64,000 nucleotides of DNA from Actinomycetospora cinnamomea (GTDB taxonomy: Bacteria > Actinomycetota > Actinomycetes > Mycobacteriales > Pseudonocardiaceae), in NCBI RefSeq assembly GCF_003096675.1, contig NZ_QEKW01000003.1, forward strand, positions 186,001 to 250,000, written 5' to 3'. Positions 9,290 to 16,636 of this stretch are shown piece by piece (position 1 is the stretch's first letter; each line of letters begins with the position of its first letter). Under the pieces are notes generated by a model. That model worked only from the letters and a program-made list of their open reading frames with translations, had not been told where the DNA came from and did not search any database. Position numbers and translations under genes: made by a program.

Positions 9290-9546
9290 CAGGGGGCCCG
9301 GTCCCGGACAGCGCCTGGGAGAAAAGGCGGGCGTTCTCCGCAGTCAAGTTCTGCCACCCCGGCCGGGAGGTCGTCCTCGTAGTAGATCGCCTCAACCGGG
9401 CAGACGGCCTCACAGGCGCCGCAGTCGACACCTCGTCGGGGTGGATGTACGCGCGCGGGCGCCCTCGCAAGTGCAGTCGACGGGGCACTTCCTTGCCGCA
9501 GGTGCGGTCGACCCCGTCGATCACGGCTCAACGATCAGTCGATCAT
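9290..9546 (-). pseudogene. fdxA: 7Fe ferredoxin (FdxA-type) with several frameshifts
   Basis: Pieces of a bacterial 3Fe-4S/4Fe-4S ferredoxin appear in different frames of the same strand: GVDRTC, AYIHPDE, then CGACEAVCPVEAIYYEDD, then LTAENARLFSQAL. The intact family has these blocks in this order in about 105 residues. A strong ribosome site (GGAGGGAGAAC) still precedes an ATG at 9546, but the fourth codon is TGA. The first cluster's cysteine motif is also scrambled. Single-base losses, for example within the codons after HPDE, explain the shifts. Transcription through it could still serve the haemoglobin gene downstream. Confidence 0.85.
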
Positions 9547-9580
9547 GAGGTTCTCCCTCCAGGCCCGACCGACCCTAATT

Positions 9581-9600
9581 TACCGGATGGCTATCCGGTA
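9581..9600. promoter_or_regulatory. Perfect inverted repeat, candidate operator for the fdxA-globin unit
   Basis: TACCGGAT, four bases, ATCCGGTA: an exact 8-bp inverted repeat located 35 bp upstream of the former fdxA start. Position and symmetry suit a dimeric repressor. Which regulator binds cannot be told; a redox or nitric-oxide sensor would fit a globin. Confidence 0.5.
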
Positions 9601-9609
9601 TATCCTGAA

Positions 9610-9925
9610 CCGGACGCCTCACGGCCCGCACCCGATCGAGCGCGCCGACGTCGCCTAGCCAGCCGAACAAGGAGCCCGGTCGGTGTCCCGGTAGGCGAGG
9701 TAGCCGTCGGGGCGGACCGCGACGACGGTCGTGCCCGGACGGTCGCGGAGCCCGTGCACGTGTACCCCCGGCCCCAGGGCCGCGCGCGGGACGTCGCGGG
9801 CGTTCCGGGCGAGCAGGACGTGGGTCCCCGGGCGAGGGTCAGGTCGTGCAGCCGGACCGGGCCGCGGTGCGCCACGACCGCGGCGTCCGGCAACCAGTCC
9901 ACAAGGAGAGGAGCTATCCGATTAA
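9610..9925 (-). pseudogene. C-terminal remnant of a flavin-dependent aromatic monooxygenase
   Basis: Minus-strand frames contain DWLPDAAVVAHRGPVRLHDL and, in another frame, LGPGVHVHGLRDRPG followed by VVAVRPDGYLAYRDTD. The VRPDGY(L/I)A(Y/W)R motif is typical of the thioredoxin-like C-terminal domain of FAD monooxygenases of the PheA/MhpA type. The stop follows at about 9655, and the FAD domains are absent. It is a fragment with at least one frameshift. Confidence 0.6.
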
Positions 9926-10067
9926 CTGATATTGCATGGCCTCAGCGTCTCCGCAATCGTCTCGTCTTCTTCGACTTTTTTCGTCGCCGCCTGGAACGGC
10001 GGGTGATAGCACGACGATTTCTTTACGATCTTGAGCAGCCGTGGCTACCACGAATGGGCAGCGATAG

Positions 10068-10268
10068 TCATTTGAAGTACTCCTCGATACGCGCGCGACC
10101 GCTATTCATGAGCTCGCGCGCGTGCTCCTTGCACAACGCGGTGCCAGAGATGAGCGTCATCGCCTTCCGCCGCTTTCCCTGCTTCGCCTGCTTCACGCAC
10201 AGCGCGCAGTCCGGAATCCATGGCTTCGTCGCGCGATCGTGAGCGTGCTCGTACGGGCCTATTCCCAT
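10068..10268 (-). CDS. Small hypothetical protein with a CxxC/CxxH pair
   Basis: 66 residues, MGIGPYEHAHDRATKPWIPD followed by CALC, then a Lys/Arg-rich linker and CKEH, ending EYFK. Two Cys plus Cys-His could bind one zinc ion, as in small recombination- or phage-linked proteins; no family is recognised. The ATG at 10268 has AGGGG about 11 bases upstream. The neighbouring 9905-10100 is visibly poorer in G+C than the surroundings, with T-rich runs, which suggests acquired DNA. Confidence 0.5.
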   Translation of the reverse strand: MGIGPYEHAHDRATKPWIPDCALCVKQAKQGKRRKAMTLISGTALCKEHARELMNSGRARIEEYFK

Positions 10269-10516
10269 CGTTGGTCATCCCCTCGCAGCCGGCGCACGTC
10301 CGAGGCGACAACGCGGGCCGTGCCCGCCGCAGGGTCGAAGGGCCCCGCGCCTCCGTGCCCTCCGCACCGGTTACCGCGGCTCGCTCATGCAACCCGTGCA
10401 AGCCCCGGGTAGCGGGGCCGATCCGCTCCGCGGGGTCAGGTCCTTCGGTCCCTGCGCCCCGGGCAGCCGGACTCCCATCCTCGGCGCAGTCCGACCGACG
10501 AGAAGGGGGAGCCATC

Positions 10517-10954
10517 ATGGCCGAGGCATCAAACGAGCAGCGCGCACGACGGATCATCGAGCTGTTCAACGCCGGTGACTGGGACGCGTACCGGGACGAG
10601 TTGGTCGGCGACGGCTACCTCTACGAGGAGACCGGAACCGGCCGGCGCCTGGAGAGCTTCGACGCCGCCCTGGAGGTCCTCAAGGGATGGAAGGCGGCGT
10701 TCCCGGACATCCAGGGTGAGGTCCTCCGCGTCGTCTCCGAGGGTGATGACGCGGTGATGGAGATTCGCTGGACGGGAACGCAGACGGGGCCGCTGGAGGG
10801 ACCGACCGGTGAGCTGCCGCCGTCCAACCGGTCCTTCGATGCGGTCGCCGTGATGTGGGTGACGTTCCGGGACGGGCGGATCATCGCTAAGCGCCACTTC
10901 CTGGACCTGCTCACGACCCTCGCGCAGCTCGGAGCGTTGCCGGTCGCCGCCTAG
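10517..10954 (+). CDS. SnoaL-like / ester cyclase-type protein
   Basis: 145 residues of the NTF2-like superfamily: RARRIIELFNAGDWDAYRDE at the start, then GDGYLYEETGTGR, LEVLKGWKAAFPDIQGEV, DAVMEIRWTGTQTGPL and VAVMWVTFRDGRI. SnoaL-like proteins include polyketide cyclases and epoxide-type hydrolases, but most have no known role. ATG 10517 follows GAAGGGGGA. It converges with the radical SAM gene, with 77 bp between them. Confidence 0.82.
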   Translation: MAEASNEQRARRIIELFNAGDWDAYRDELVGDGYLYEETGTGRRLESFDAALEVLKGWKAAFPDIQGEVLRVVSEGDDAVMEIRWTGTQTGPLEGPTGELPPSNRSFDAVAVMWVTFRDGRIIAKRHFLDLLTTLAQLGALPVAA

Positions 10955-11031
10955 CGCGGCCGGGGCCCTCAGACTCGACCGGGGGACGCTGGAGGACTCG
11001 CACCGTCGTCGCACCACAGGCGAACCCGTCT

Positions 11032-12627
11032 TCACAGCAACGAGAGCTGCTCGGCCGGCGCGGTGACGACCGCCTCGGGTGCCGTCGGCGAGGGCATCGC
11101 GCCGTCCGGCCACCCGCCCTTGCCCTCGAGGCCGTCGTGCCGCTCGCCGCGGCCCTCCCCGTGCCGCCCGCCCATCGCGTGCCCGCCCCCGGTGAGCCCG
11201 TGGCGCTCGAGCATCGGCCGGACGCGGGAGGCGAGGTCGCGCCGGTAGGCGGCGTCGACGTAGGCGCCGCGGCGGTAGAGCGCGGCGTAGCGCTCGATCA
11301 GGCCGGGGTGCTCCCGTGCCAGCCACGCGTGGAACCACTCGCGGGTGCCGGGACGCAGGTGCAGCGCGAGCACACTGGCCCCGCTGGCCCCGGCGTCGGC
11401 GATCTCGCCGAGCAGGGCGTCGAGGGCCTCGTCGGTGTCGGTGAGACCGGGCAGCACCGGCGCGACGAAGACCCCGCACGGCAGGCCCGCGTCCCGGACG
11501 CGGCGCACGAGGTCGAGCCGGGCGCGCGGTGTCGGCGTGCCCGGCTCGACCCGCCGGTGCAGCTCGGGGTCGAGCAGGGCGAGCGACACCCCGACACCCA
11601 CCGGGACGTCGCGGGCCGCCGCCGTGAGCTCGGGCAGGTCGCGGGCCAGCAGGGTGCCCTTGGTGAGGATCGAGAACGGCGTCCCGCTGCCGCCGAGGGC
11701 GCGGATGATGCCCGGCATGAGGACGTACCGACCCTCCGCCCGCTGATAGGGATCGGTGTTGGTGCCCATCGCGACGTGCTCCCGCGTCCACCGCGGCGAG
11801 CGCAGCTCGCGCGCCAGCACCTCGGGCGCGTTGAGCTTGACGACGACCTGGCGGTCGAAGTCGTCGCCCGCGTCGAGGTCGAGGTAGGTGTGGGTGTTGC
11901 GGGCGAAGCAGTTGTGGCTGATGACGCCGTCGGCGACGAAATCGCCGGTGCCCGTCGTGAGGTCGCGCAGCGGCCGCTCGCCGGGCAGCTCCTCGATGGC
12001 GGCCACCGTGCGCCCGCCCGGCGCGTCGTCCGGGGGCGCGGGCGCGACCGGCGGGGAACCGGGGCGACGGAACGCCTCGTCCGCGAGGGTCTCGGCGCCC
12101 ACGAGCGCATCACCGACCCGCAGGTGGGGCCGTTGGTCGCCCGCACACCCGTCGGGGCGCACGTGGACCCACCCGCGCGGGGTGAGGAAACGGTGGTCGG
12201 CGCTGGCGACGATCGCCGTCCCGTCGGCGAGGCGGACGCGCCACGCCGTCTTCGTGCTGGTCCACGCGTCGTGCACCGGCGTCGGCACGAGGCTGCGCAC
12301 GCCGCCGCGCATCGCCGTGCCCACCACGAGGTCGCCCACCCGCACGTCGGCGAGCCGCACGCTCGTGCCGTCCACCATGAGAACCGGGGTGTCGGGACCG
12401 AGGCAGTAGGTGCACGCGTGGCTGCAGCCGCGATAGGGGTTCACCGTCCAGCCGAAGGGCATCGGCGAGGCGCCCGGCATGCGGTTGAGCACCGAGCGTG
12501 CCCGCACCTCGTGGAAGGTGATGCCCGCGAACTCCGGCGTCCGGACGCTGCGGACCAGCCCCTTGAGCGCCGGCATGCCCGGCAACTGCTCGGGCCCCCC
12601 GGCGACCTTCTGCTCGTCCCACCGCAC
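11032..12627 (-). CDS. Rv2578c-family radical SAM protein interrupted by a mini-intein
   Basis: 531-residue precursor. Residues 1-74 and 240-531 form a radical SAM enzyme of the Rv2578c group (sometimes called SplB-like, with relation to spore photoproduct lyase); the reaction is not established. The cluster motif CSHACTY-C is split: residues 75-239 are a 165-residue intein that starts with Cys75 (CLGPDTPVLM) and ends VISHN before Cys240 of CFARNTHTYL. Splicing would restore C-x3-C-x2-C, so an unspliced protein cannot hold its 4Fe-4S cluster. GTG at 12627 is the start. A perfect SOS box lies 9 bp upstream, which agrees with reported LexA control of the mycobacterial homologue. Confidence 0.93.
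   Translation of the reverse strand: MRWDEQKVAGGPEQLPGMPALKGLVRSVRTPEFAGITFHEVRARSVLNRMPGASPMPFGWTVNPYRGCSHACTYCLGPDTPVLMVDGTSVRLADVRVGDLVVGTAMRGGVRSLVPTPVHDAWTSTKTAWRVRLADGTAIVASADHRFLTPRGWVHVRPDGCAGDQRPHLRVGDALVGAETLADEAFRRPGSPPVAPAPPDDAPGGRTVAAIEELPGERPLRDLTTGTGDFVADGVISHNCFARNTHTYLDLDAGDDFDRQVVVKLNAPEVLARELRSPRWTREHVAMGTNTDPYQRAEGRYVLMPGIIRALGGSGTPFSILTKGTLLARDLPELTAAARDVPVGVGVSLALLDPELHRRVEPGTPTPRARLDLVRRVRDAGLPCGVFVAPVLPGLTDTDEALDALLGEIADAGASGASVLALHLRPGTREWFHAWLAREHPGLIERYAALYRRGAYVDAAYRRDLASRVRPMLERHGLTGGGHAMGGRHGEGRGERHDGLEGKGGWPDGAMPSPTAPEAVVTAPAEQLSLL
11911..12405 (-). other. Mini-intein coding segment inside the radical SAM gene
   Basis: 165 codons with Hint-domain marks: block A CLGPDTPVLMVDG, block B around ASADHRFLT (His of the N-terminal splice site), block F RPLRDLTTGTGDFVADG, and block G VISHN followed by Cys+1. 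There is no room for a homing endonuclease and no LAGLIDADG motif, so it is a mini-intein that can no longer spread by homing. Confidence 0.9.
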
Positions 12628-12635
12628 CCACCTAT

Positions 12636-12651
12636 TCGAACACGTGTTCGA
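12636..12651. promoter_or_regulatory. LexA-binding SOS box
   Basis: TCGAACACGTGTTCGA is a perfect 16-bp palindrome matching the Gram-positive/actinobacterial consensus CGAAC-N4-GTTCG with extended arms. It lies between the divergent starts of the radical SAM gene (12627, minus) and the SCO6745-family gene (12691, plus), so it may control both. Confidence 0.9.
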
Positions 12652-12690
12652 TGATGCGGCAAGTCGTCATCGGGGAGGACCATTCTCCGC

Positions 12691-13545
12691 GTGGACGACG
12701 CCCGGCGCCTGTGGACCTTGTACGAGCCGCTGCACGCGGTCAGCTACTTCACCGTCGAGGCCCGGACGGCGGCCGACGCCGCGGGCCTGCGCGGATTCTG
12801 GATGGCCTACGTGGCCCAGCGGTCGGCGCCGCTCGGCGCGGTCGGGCCGGAGGTCGCGTACGCCGCCTTCCACGGCTTCCACCGCCTTCGGCTCGAGCGC
12901 GCGCTGCCCGACGCCTGGGACCTCGCGGATCCGGACCGCTGCCTGACCGCGCGCGCCGCCGGCGCGGGCGCCGCGCTGCACCGACTGCTCGGGGAGGAGG
13001 TGGCGCACCGGCCGGAGATCGCCGAGGCCGCCGAGCTGGCGGGCGCGGCCGCCGACGCGGCCGACGTCGAGGGCCGGGTGCTCGGCGCGGCGAACCAGGC
13101 GCTCCCCCGCCCCGACGAGCCCGTCCGCGCGTTGTGGCAGGCGGCGACGACGCTGCGGGAGCACCGGGGGGACGGCCACGTCGCGGTCCTCGTCACCCGC
13201 GGGATCGGACCGGTCGCCGCGCACCGGCTCAAGGCCGCGGCCGGGGAGCTGAACGGCTGGACCACGCGGCAGGCCCGCCGCTTCGACGAGGAGGAGTGGG
13301 CGGCCGGCGCGGCGGAGCTGCGCGAACGCGGTTGGCTCGACGACGCGGACCGCCTCACCGATGCCGGGCGCATCGGGCACGAGGAGATCGAGGCGGCCAC
13401 CGACCGCCTCGCCGCCCGCCCGTGGACGGCCCTGGGGCGCGAGCGGACCGATCGGCTGGCGCAGCTCCTGGCCCCGCTCGTCGACGCGGTCGTGGCCGCC
13501 CACGCCTTCCCGCCCGGCAACCCGATCGGCCTCGTCCGCTCCTGA
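12691..13545 (+). CDS. SCO6745-family protein (winged-helix-like)
   Basis: 284 residues, an actinobacterial family of unknown function that carries a MarR-like helical C-terminal half. The start VDDARRLWTLYEPLHAVSYF and the segment LRGFWMAYVAQRSAPLGAVG are family hallmarks. The second half has RRFDEEEWAAGAAELRERGW followed by LTDAGRIGHEEIEAATDRLA, the winged-helix-like part. GTG at 12691 follows GGGGAGGAC at a somewhat long spacing. The shared SOS box suggests it might be DNA-damage responsive, which is not documented for the family as far as I know. Confidence 0.8.
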   Translation: MDDARRLWTLYEPLHAVSYFTVEARTAADAAGLRGFWMAYVAQRSAPLGAVGPEVAYAAFHGFHRLRLERALPDAWDLADPDRCLTARAAGAGAALHRLLGEEVAHRPEIAEAAELAGAAADAADVEGRVLGAANQALPRPDEPVRALWQAATTLREHRGDGHVAVLVTRGIGPVAAHRLKAAAGELNGWTTRQARRFDEEEWAAGAAELRERGWLDDADRLTDAGRIGHEEIEAATDRLAARPWTALGRERTDRLAQLLAPLVDAVVAAHAFPPGNPIGLVRS

Positions 13546-13678
13546 CTCCGGCGACCACGTTTCGGTACTCGCAGTACGCGGTACTGATTGGTAACAGCAG
13601 AACGGAGCAGGGGCTCCGGGCCGTGAGGAGGTGTCCGGTGGCGGAGACGACCCAGCGGAGCAAGGCGGGTGGAGGCAC

Positions 13679-15049
13679 ATGAACGCCTTCACCCTCGAGC
13701 TGACGCCCGCCCACCACGAGTTGGTGCGCCGTGCGCACGCCTTCGCCGAGGACGTCATCCGGCCAGCGGCGCCCCGGTACGACGCGGCCGAGGAGTGCCC
13801 CTGGGACATCGTCGACCGGGCGGCGCAGGAGGGCTTCTACAGCCCGCTGTTCTACGCCGATCTCATCGCCGACCCCACGGGCCTGTCGCTGCCACTGTTC
13901 CTCGAGGAGATCTTCTGGGGCTGCGCCGGCATCGGGTTGACCGTCGTCCTGCCCGCGCTGGCCCTCTCCGCGCTGAACCAGGCCGGCACTCCCGAGCAGC
14001 TCGCTCGGTGGGCCCCCGAGATGTTCGGCGAGCCCGGCGACATCAAGCTCGCGGCGCTGGCCGTCTCGGAGCCCCAGGGCGGGAGCGACGTCGCCGGGCT
14101 GCAGACCCGCGCCCGCAAGGACGGCGACTCCTGGGTCATCGACGGCGACAAGATCTGGATCGGCAACGGCGGCATCGCCGACGTCACGATCGTCAACGCC
14201 GTCGTCGACCCCGAGCTCGGCACCAAGGGCCAGGCGATGTTCGTCGTGCCGAAGGACACCCCGGGCATGGAACAGGTCCGCCGCCTGCGCAAGCTCGGGC
14301 ACCGCGCCAGCCATACCGCCGAGCTGAGGTTCGAGGGCTGCCGCATCCCGGCCGACCAGCTGCTCGGCGGCGAGGACAAGCTCGAGCACAAGCTGGAGAA
14401 GGCCCGACGGGGCGAGGGCAAGGCCGCGGCGCTCGGGACGTTCGAGCAGACGCGACCGATGGTGGCCGCGATGGCGCTCGGCGTGGCGCGGGCGGCGTTC
14501 GAGTACGCCTGCGACCACGCCCGCCGGCGGGAGGCGTTCGGCGGGCCGATCATCGCCAACCAGGGCGTGTCGTTCCCCCTGGCCGACCTCGCCGCCGACA
14601 TCGACGCCGCCCGCCTGCTCACGTGGCGCGCGTCGTGGATGGCCGCCAACGGTGTGCCGTTCCAGGTCGGCGAGGGCTCGATGTCGAAGCTCAAGGCCTC
14701 GGAGGTCGCCGTGCGCGCCGCGGAACAGGCCGTGCAGACCTGCGGCGGGTGGGGCTACGTCGACGACCTGCCCGTCGAGAAGTGGTACCGCGACGCAAAG
14801 CTCTACACGATCTTCGAGGGCACCAGCGAGATCCAGCGCATGGTGATCGGGCGGACGCTGTCCGAGCCGGAGTCGACCGAGGAGCCCGTGCACCACCGCC
14901 TGCCCGGGGACCGCCGCGGGCTGAGCCGCAGGTTCGGCCACGGTTCGTTGGCCCGGGCCCGCGCCGGCGAGATCTTCATGAAGCTCGCGCACAAGGCCCC
15001 GGAGCCGGTGCTGCGCCTCGGCGGCAGGCTCGCCTCGCCCGGCTCCTGA
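13679..15049 (+). CDS. Acyl-CoA dehydrogenase family protein
   Basis: FAD enzyme of 456 residues that introduces the alpha-beta double bond in acyl-CoA. The N-terminal helical domain is followed by the middle barrel with LAVSEPQGGSDVAG and GDKIWIGNGGIADV (substrate and flavin contacts). The C-terminal domain has ARRREAFGGPI, CGGWGYVDDLPVEKWYRD and YTIFEGTSEIQRM; the Glu of FEGTSE is the expected catalytic base. About 65 residues beyond the usual end (from TLSEPES) form a basic extension. ATG 13679 follows GGAGGCAC. The 133-bp upstream region holds the near repeats GTACTCG/GTACGCG/GTACTG, a possible operator. No partner electron-transfer genes are adjacent. Confidence 0.93.
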   Translation: MNAFTLELTPAHHELVRRAHAFAEDVIRPAAPRYDAAEECPWDIVDRAAQEGFYSPLFYADLIADPTGLSLPLFLEEIFWGCAGIGLTVVLPALALSALNQAGTPEQLARWAPEMFGEPGDIKLAALAVSEPQGGSDVAGLQTRARKDGDSWVIDGDKIWIGNGGIADVTIVNAVVDPELGTKGQAMFVVPKDTPGMEQVRRLRKLGHRASHTAELRFEGCRIPADQLLGGEDKLEHKLEKARRGEGKAAALGTFEQTRPMVAAMALGVARAAFEYACDHARRREAFGGPIIANQGVSFPLADLAADIDAARLLTWRASWMAANGVPFQVGEGSMSKLKASEVAVRAAEQAVQTCGGWGYVDDLPVEKWYRDAKLYTIFEGTSEIQRMVIGRTLSEPESTEEPVHHRLPGDRRGLSRRFGHGSLARARAGEIFMKLAHKAPEPVLRLGGRLASPGS

Positions 15050-15088
15050 GCCCCCGTCCCCGGTCGTGCCGCGGGGCCCGGCGATGAT

Positions 15089-16636
15089 GTGGCGGTGACC
15101 GCGCCCCGCCGACCCGATCGCCGCGCGGGCACCCCGGCGCCCGACGACGACACCGGACCGATCCGCCGGGAGCGCCCGCGCGAGGGGACCCGACGCCGGT
15201 CGGCCGAGGACGGACGGCCGGACGGCGCCACCGGGCGGCGTCGTACCGGTGAGGACGGAGCGCCGTCGCGTGCCCGCTCGTCCGGGACGGCGCCGCGGCG
15301 GCGCCGCTCGCGTGAAGCGTCGGCACGCGAAGGGTCCCCCCCGCGTCGCGCGGCCGACCCGGGTGCGGAGGTCGCGGTCGGCCACGGGCACGGCCACGGT
15401 GGCGGCGGGCTGGAGGGCGCGTCGGCACAGCGGGTGCGCCGGCTGCTCGCGCTGCTGCTCGCCCCGTTCGTCCTGGCGGTGCTGGCGGGGCTGGTGCTGC
15501 TCATGCCCTCACCCGGCGACTACGCGCGCGTGGTCGAGGCCGGGCGCGCGGGCCAGTCGGCCCAGGGCGTCCCCGGCCTCGGCGGGCAGACGCCGGTCGA
15601 CGGGGAGGTCCTCCGCGCCGCGGGGGAGGTCGACTGCACCGACCCCAACCTGCCCGCCCCCGCGCCCGGCGAGGGCTGCGTCGCCGTCACGGTCCGCCTC
15701 GACAGCGGTCCGGCGCCCGGTACGAGGATCGCGACCCTGGCCCCGTCGACCCCGGGCTCACCGCGCTTCGCGGTGGGCGACCCGGTGGTGCTGGCGTGGT
15801 CGGGCGGCGACCCCGCCGACCCGCTCGGCTACACCCTCGTCGACTTCCAGCGCGGCCCGCCGCTGCTGCTGCTCGGGGGCCTGTTCGCGCTGGCCGTGGT
15901 CCTGCTCGGGCGCTGGCAGGGGCTGCGCGCCCTCGTCGCGCTCGGCGTCACGCTGGGCGTCCTCGCGGTGTTCGTGCTGCCCGCCCTCGCCACCGGCGCG
16001 TCGCCGGTGCCGGTGGCCCTCATCGCGTGCGGGCTGATCGTCGGCGTGGTCCTCCCGCTCACCCACGGGGCGTCGGCGCGCAGCGCCACGGCGGCGCTGG
16101 GGACGCTCGCGAGCCTCGCACTGATCGGCGTGCTCGCGCTGCTCTTCGCGGCGGCCTCGCGGCTGACCGGGCTCGGCGAGGAGGCCTCGGAGCTCGCCGG
16201 CGTCCTCGGCCCGGGGCTCGACGTGCGGGGGTTGCTGCTCGCGGGCGTGATCATCGGCGCGCTCGGCGTGCTCGACGACGTCACCGTCACCCAGACCAGC
16301 GCCGTGTGGGAGTTGCACCGCGCGGACCCGGCCGCTCGGCTGATCGACCTCTATGGTTCCGCCATGCGTGTCGGTCGGGACCACGTCGCCTCCGCGGTGA
16401 ACACGCTCGTGCTCGCGTACGCCGGGGCGGCGCTGCCCCTGCTGCTGCTGTTCGCGCTGGCGGGGCGGGGTCTCGGCGACCTGCTCACGGCCGAGGACGT
16501 GGCGCAGGAGGTCGTGCGGACCCTCGTCGGCAGCATCGGGCTGGTCGCCTCGGTCCCGGTGACCACGTTCCTCGCGGCCGTCGTCGTGCGCGCCGTCAGT
16601 TCGAGCAGTCCGAGCACCCGGGGTGAGCCCGCATGA
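15089..16636 (+). CDS. YibE/F family membrane protein
   Basis: 515 residues. Residues 1-110 are an Arg/Gly/His-rich, probably cytoplasmic tail including HGHGHGGGG. A transmembrane helix (RLLALLLAPFVLAVLAGLVL), an external domain of about 110 residues, and then seven or so hydrophobic segments follow. GVLDDVTVTQTSAVWELH near the end of the helical part is the family signature. YibE/F proteins are multi-pass membrane proteins of unknown transport role. GTG 15089 or 15095 are both possible starts with weak ribosome sites. The stop overlaps the next start (ATGA), so the decapeptide-repeat protein is translated with it. Confidence 0.85.
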   Translation: MAVTAPRRPDRRAGTPAPDDDTGPIRRERPREGTRRRSAEDGRPDGATGRRRTGEDGAPSRARSSGTAPRRRRSREASAREGSPPRRAADPGAEVAVGHGHGHGGGGLEGASAQRVRRLLALLLAPFVLAVLAGLVLLMPSPGDYARVVEAGRAGQSAQGVPGLGGQTPVDGEVLRAAGEVDCTDPNLPAPAPGEGCVAVTVRLDSGPAPGTRIATLAPSTPGSPRFAVGDPVVLAWSGGDPADPLGYTLVDFQRGPPLLLLGGLFALAVVLLGRWQGLRALVALGVTLGVLAVFVLPALATGASPVPVALIACGLIVGVVLPLTHGASARSATAALGTLASLALIGVLALLFAAASRLTGLGEEASELAGVLGPGLDVRGLLLAGVIIGALGVLDDVTVTQTSAVWELHRADPAARLIDLYGSAMRVGRDHVASAVNTLVLAYAGAALPLLLLFALAGRGLGDLLTAEDVAQEVVRTLVGSIGLVASVPVTTFLAAVVVRAVSSSSPSTRGEPA

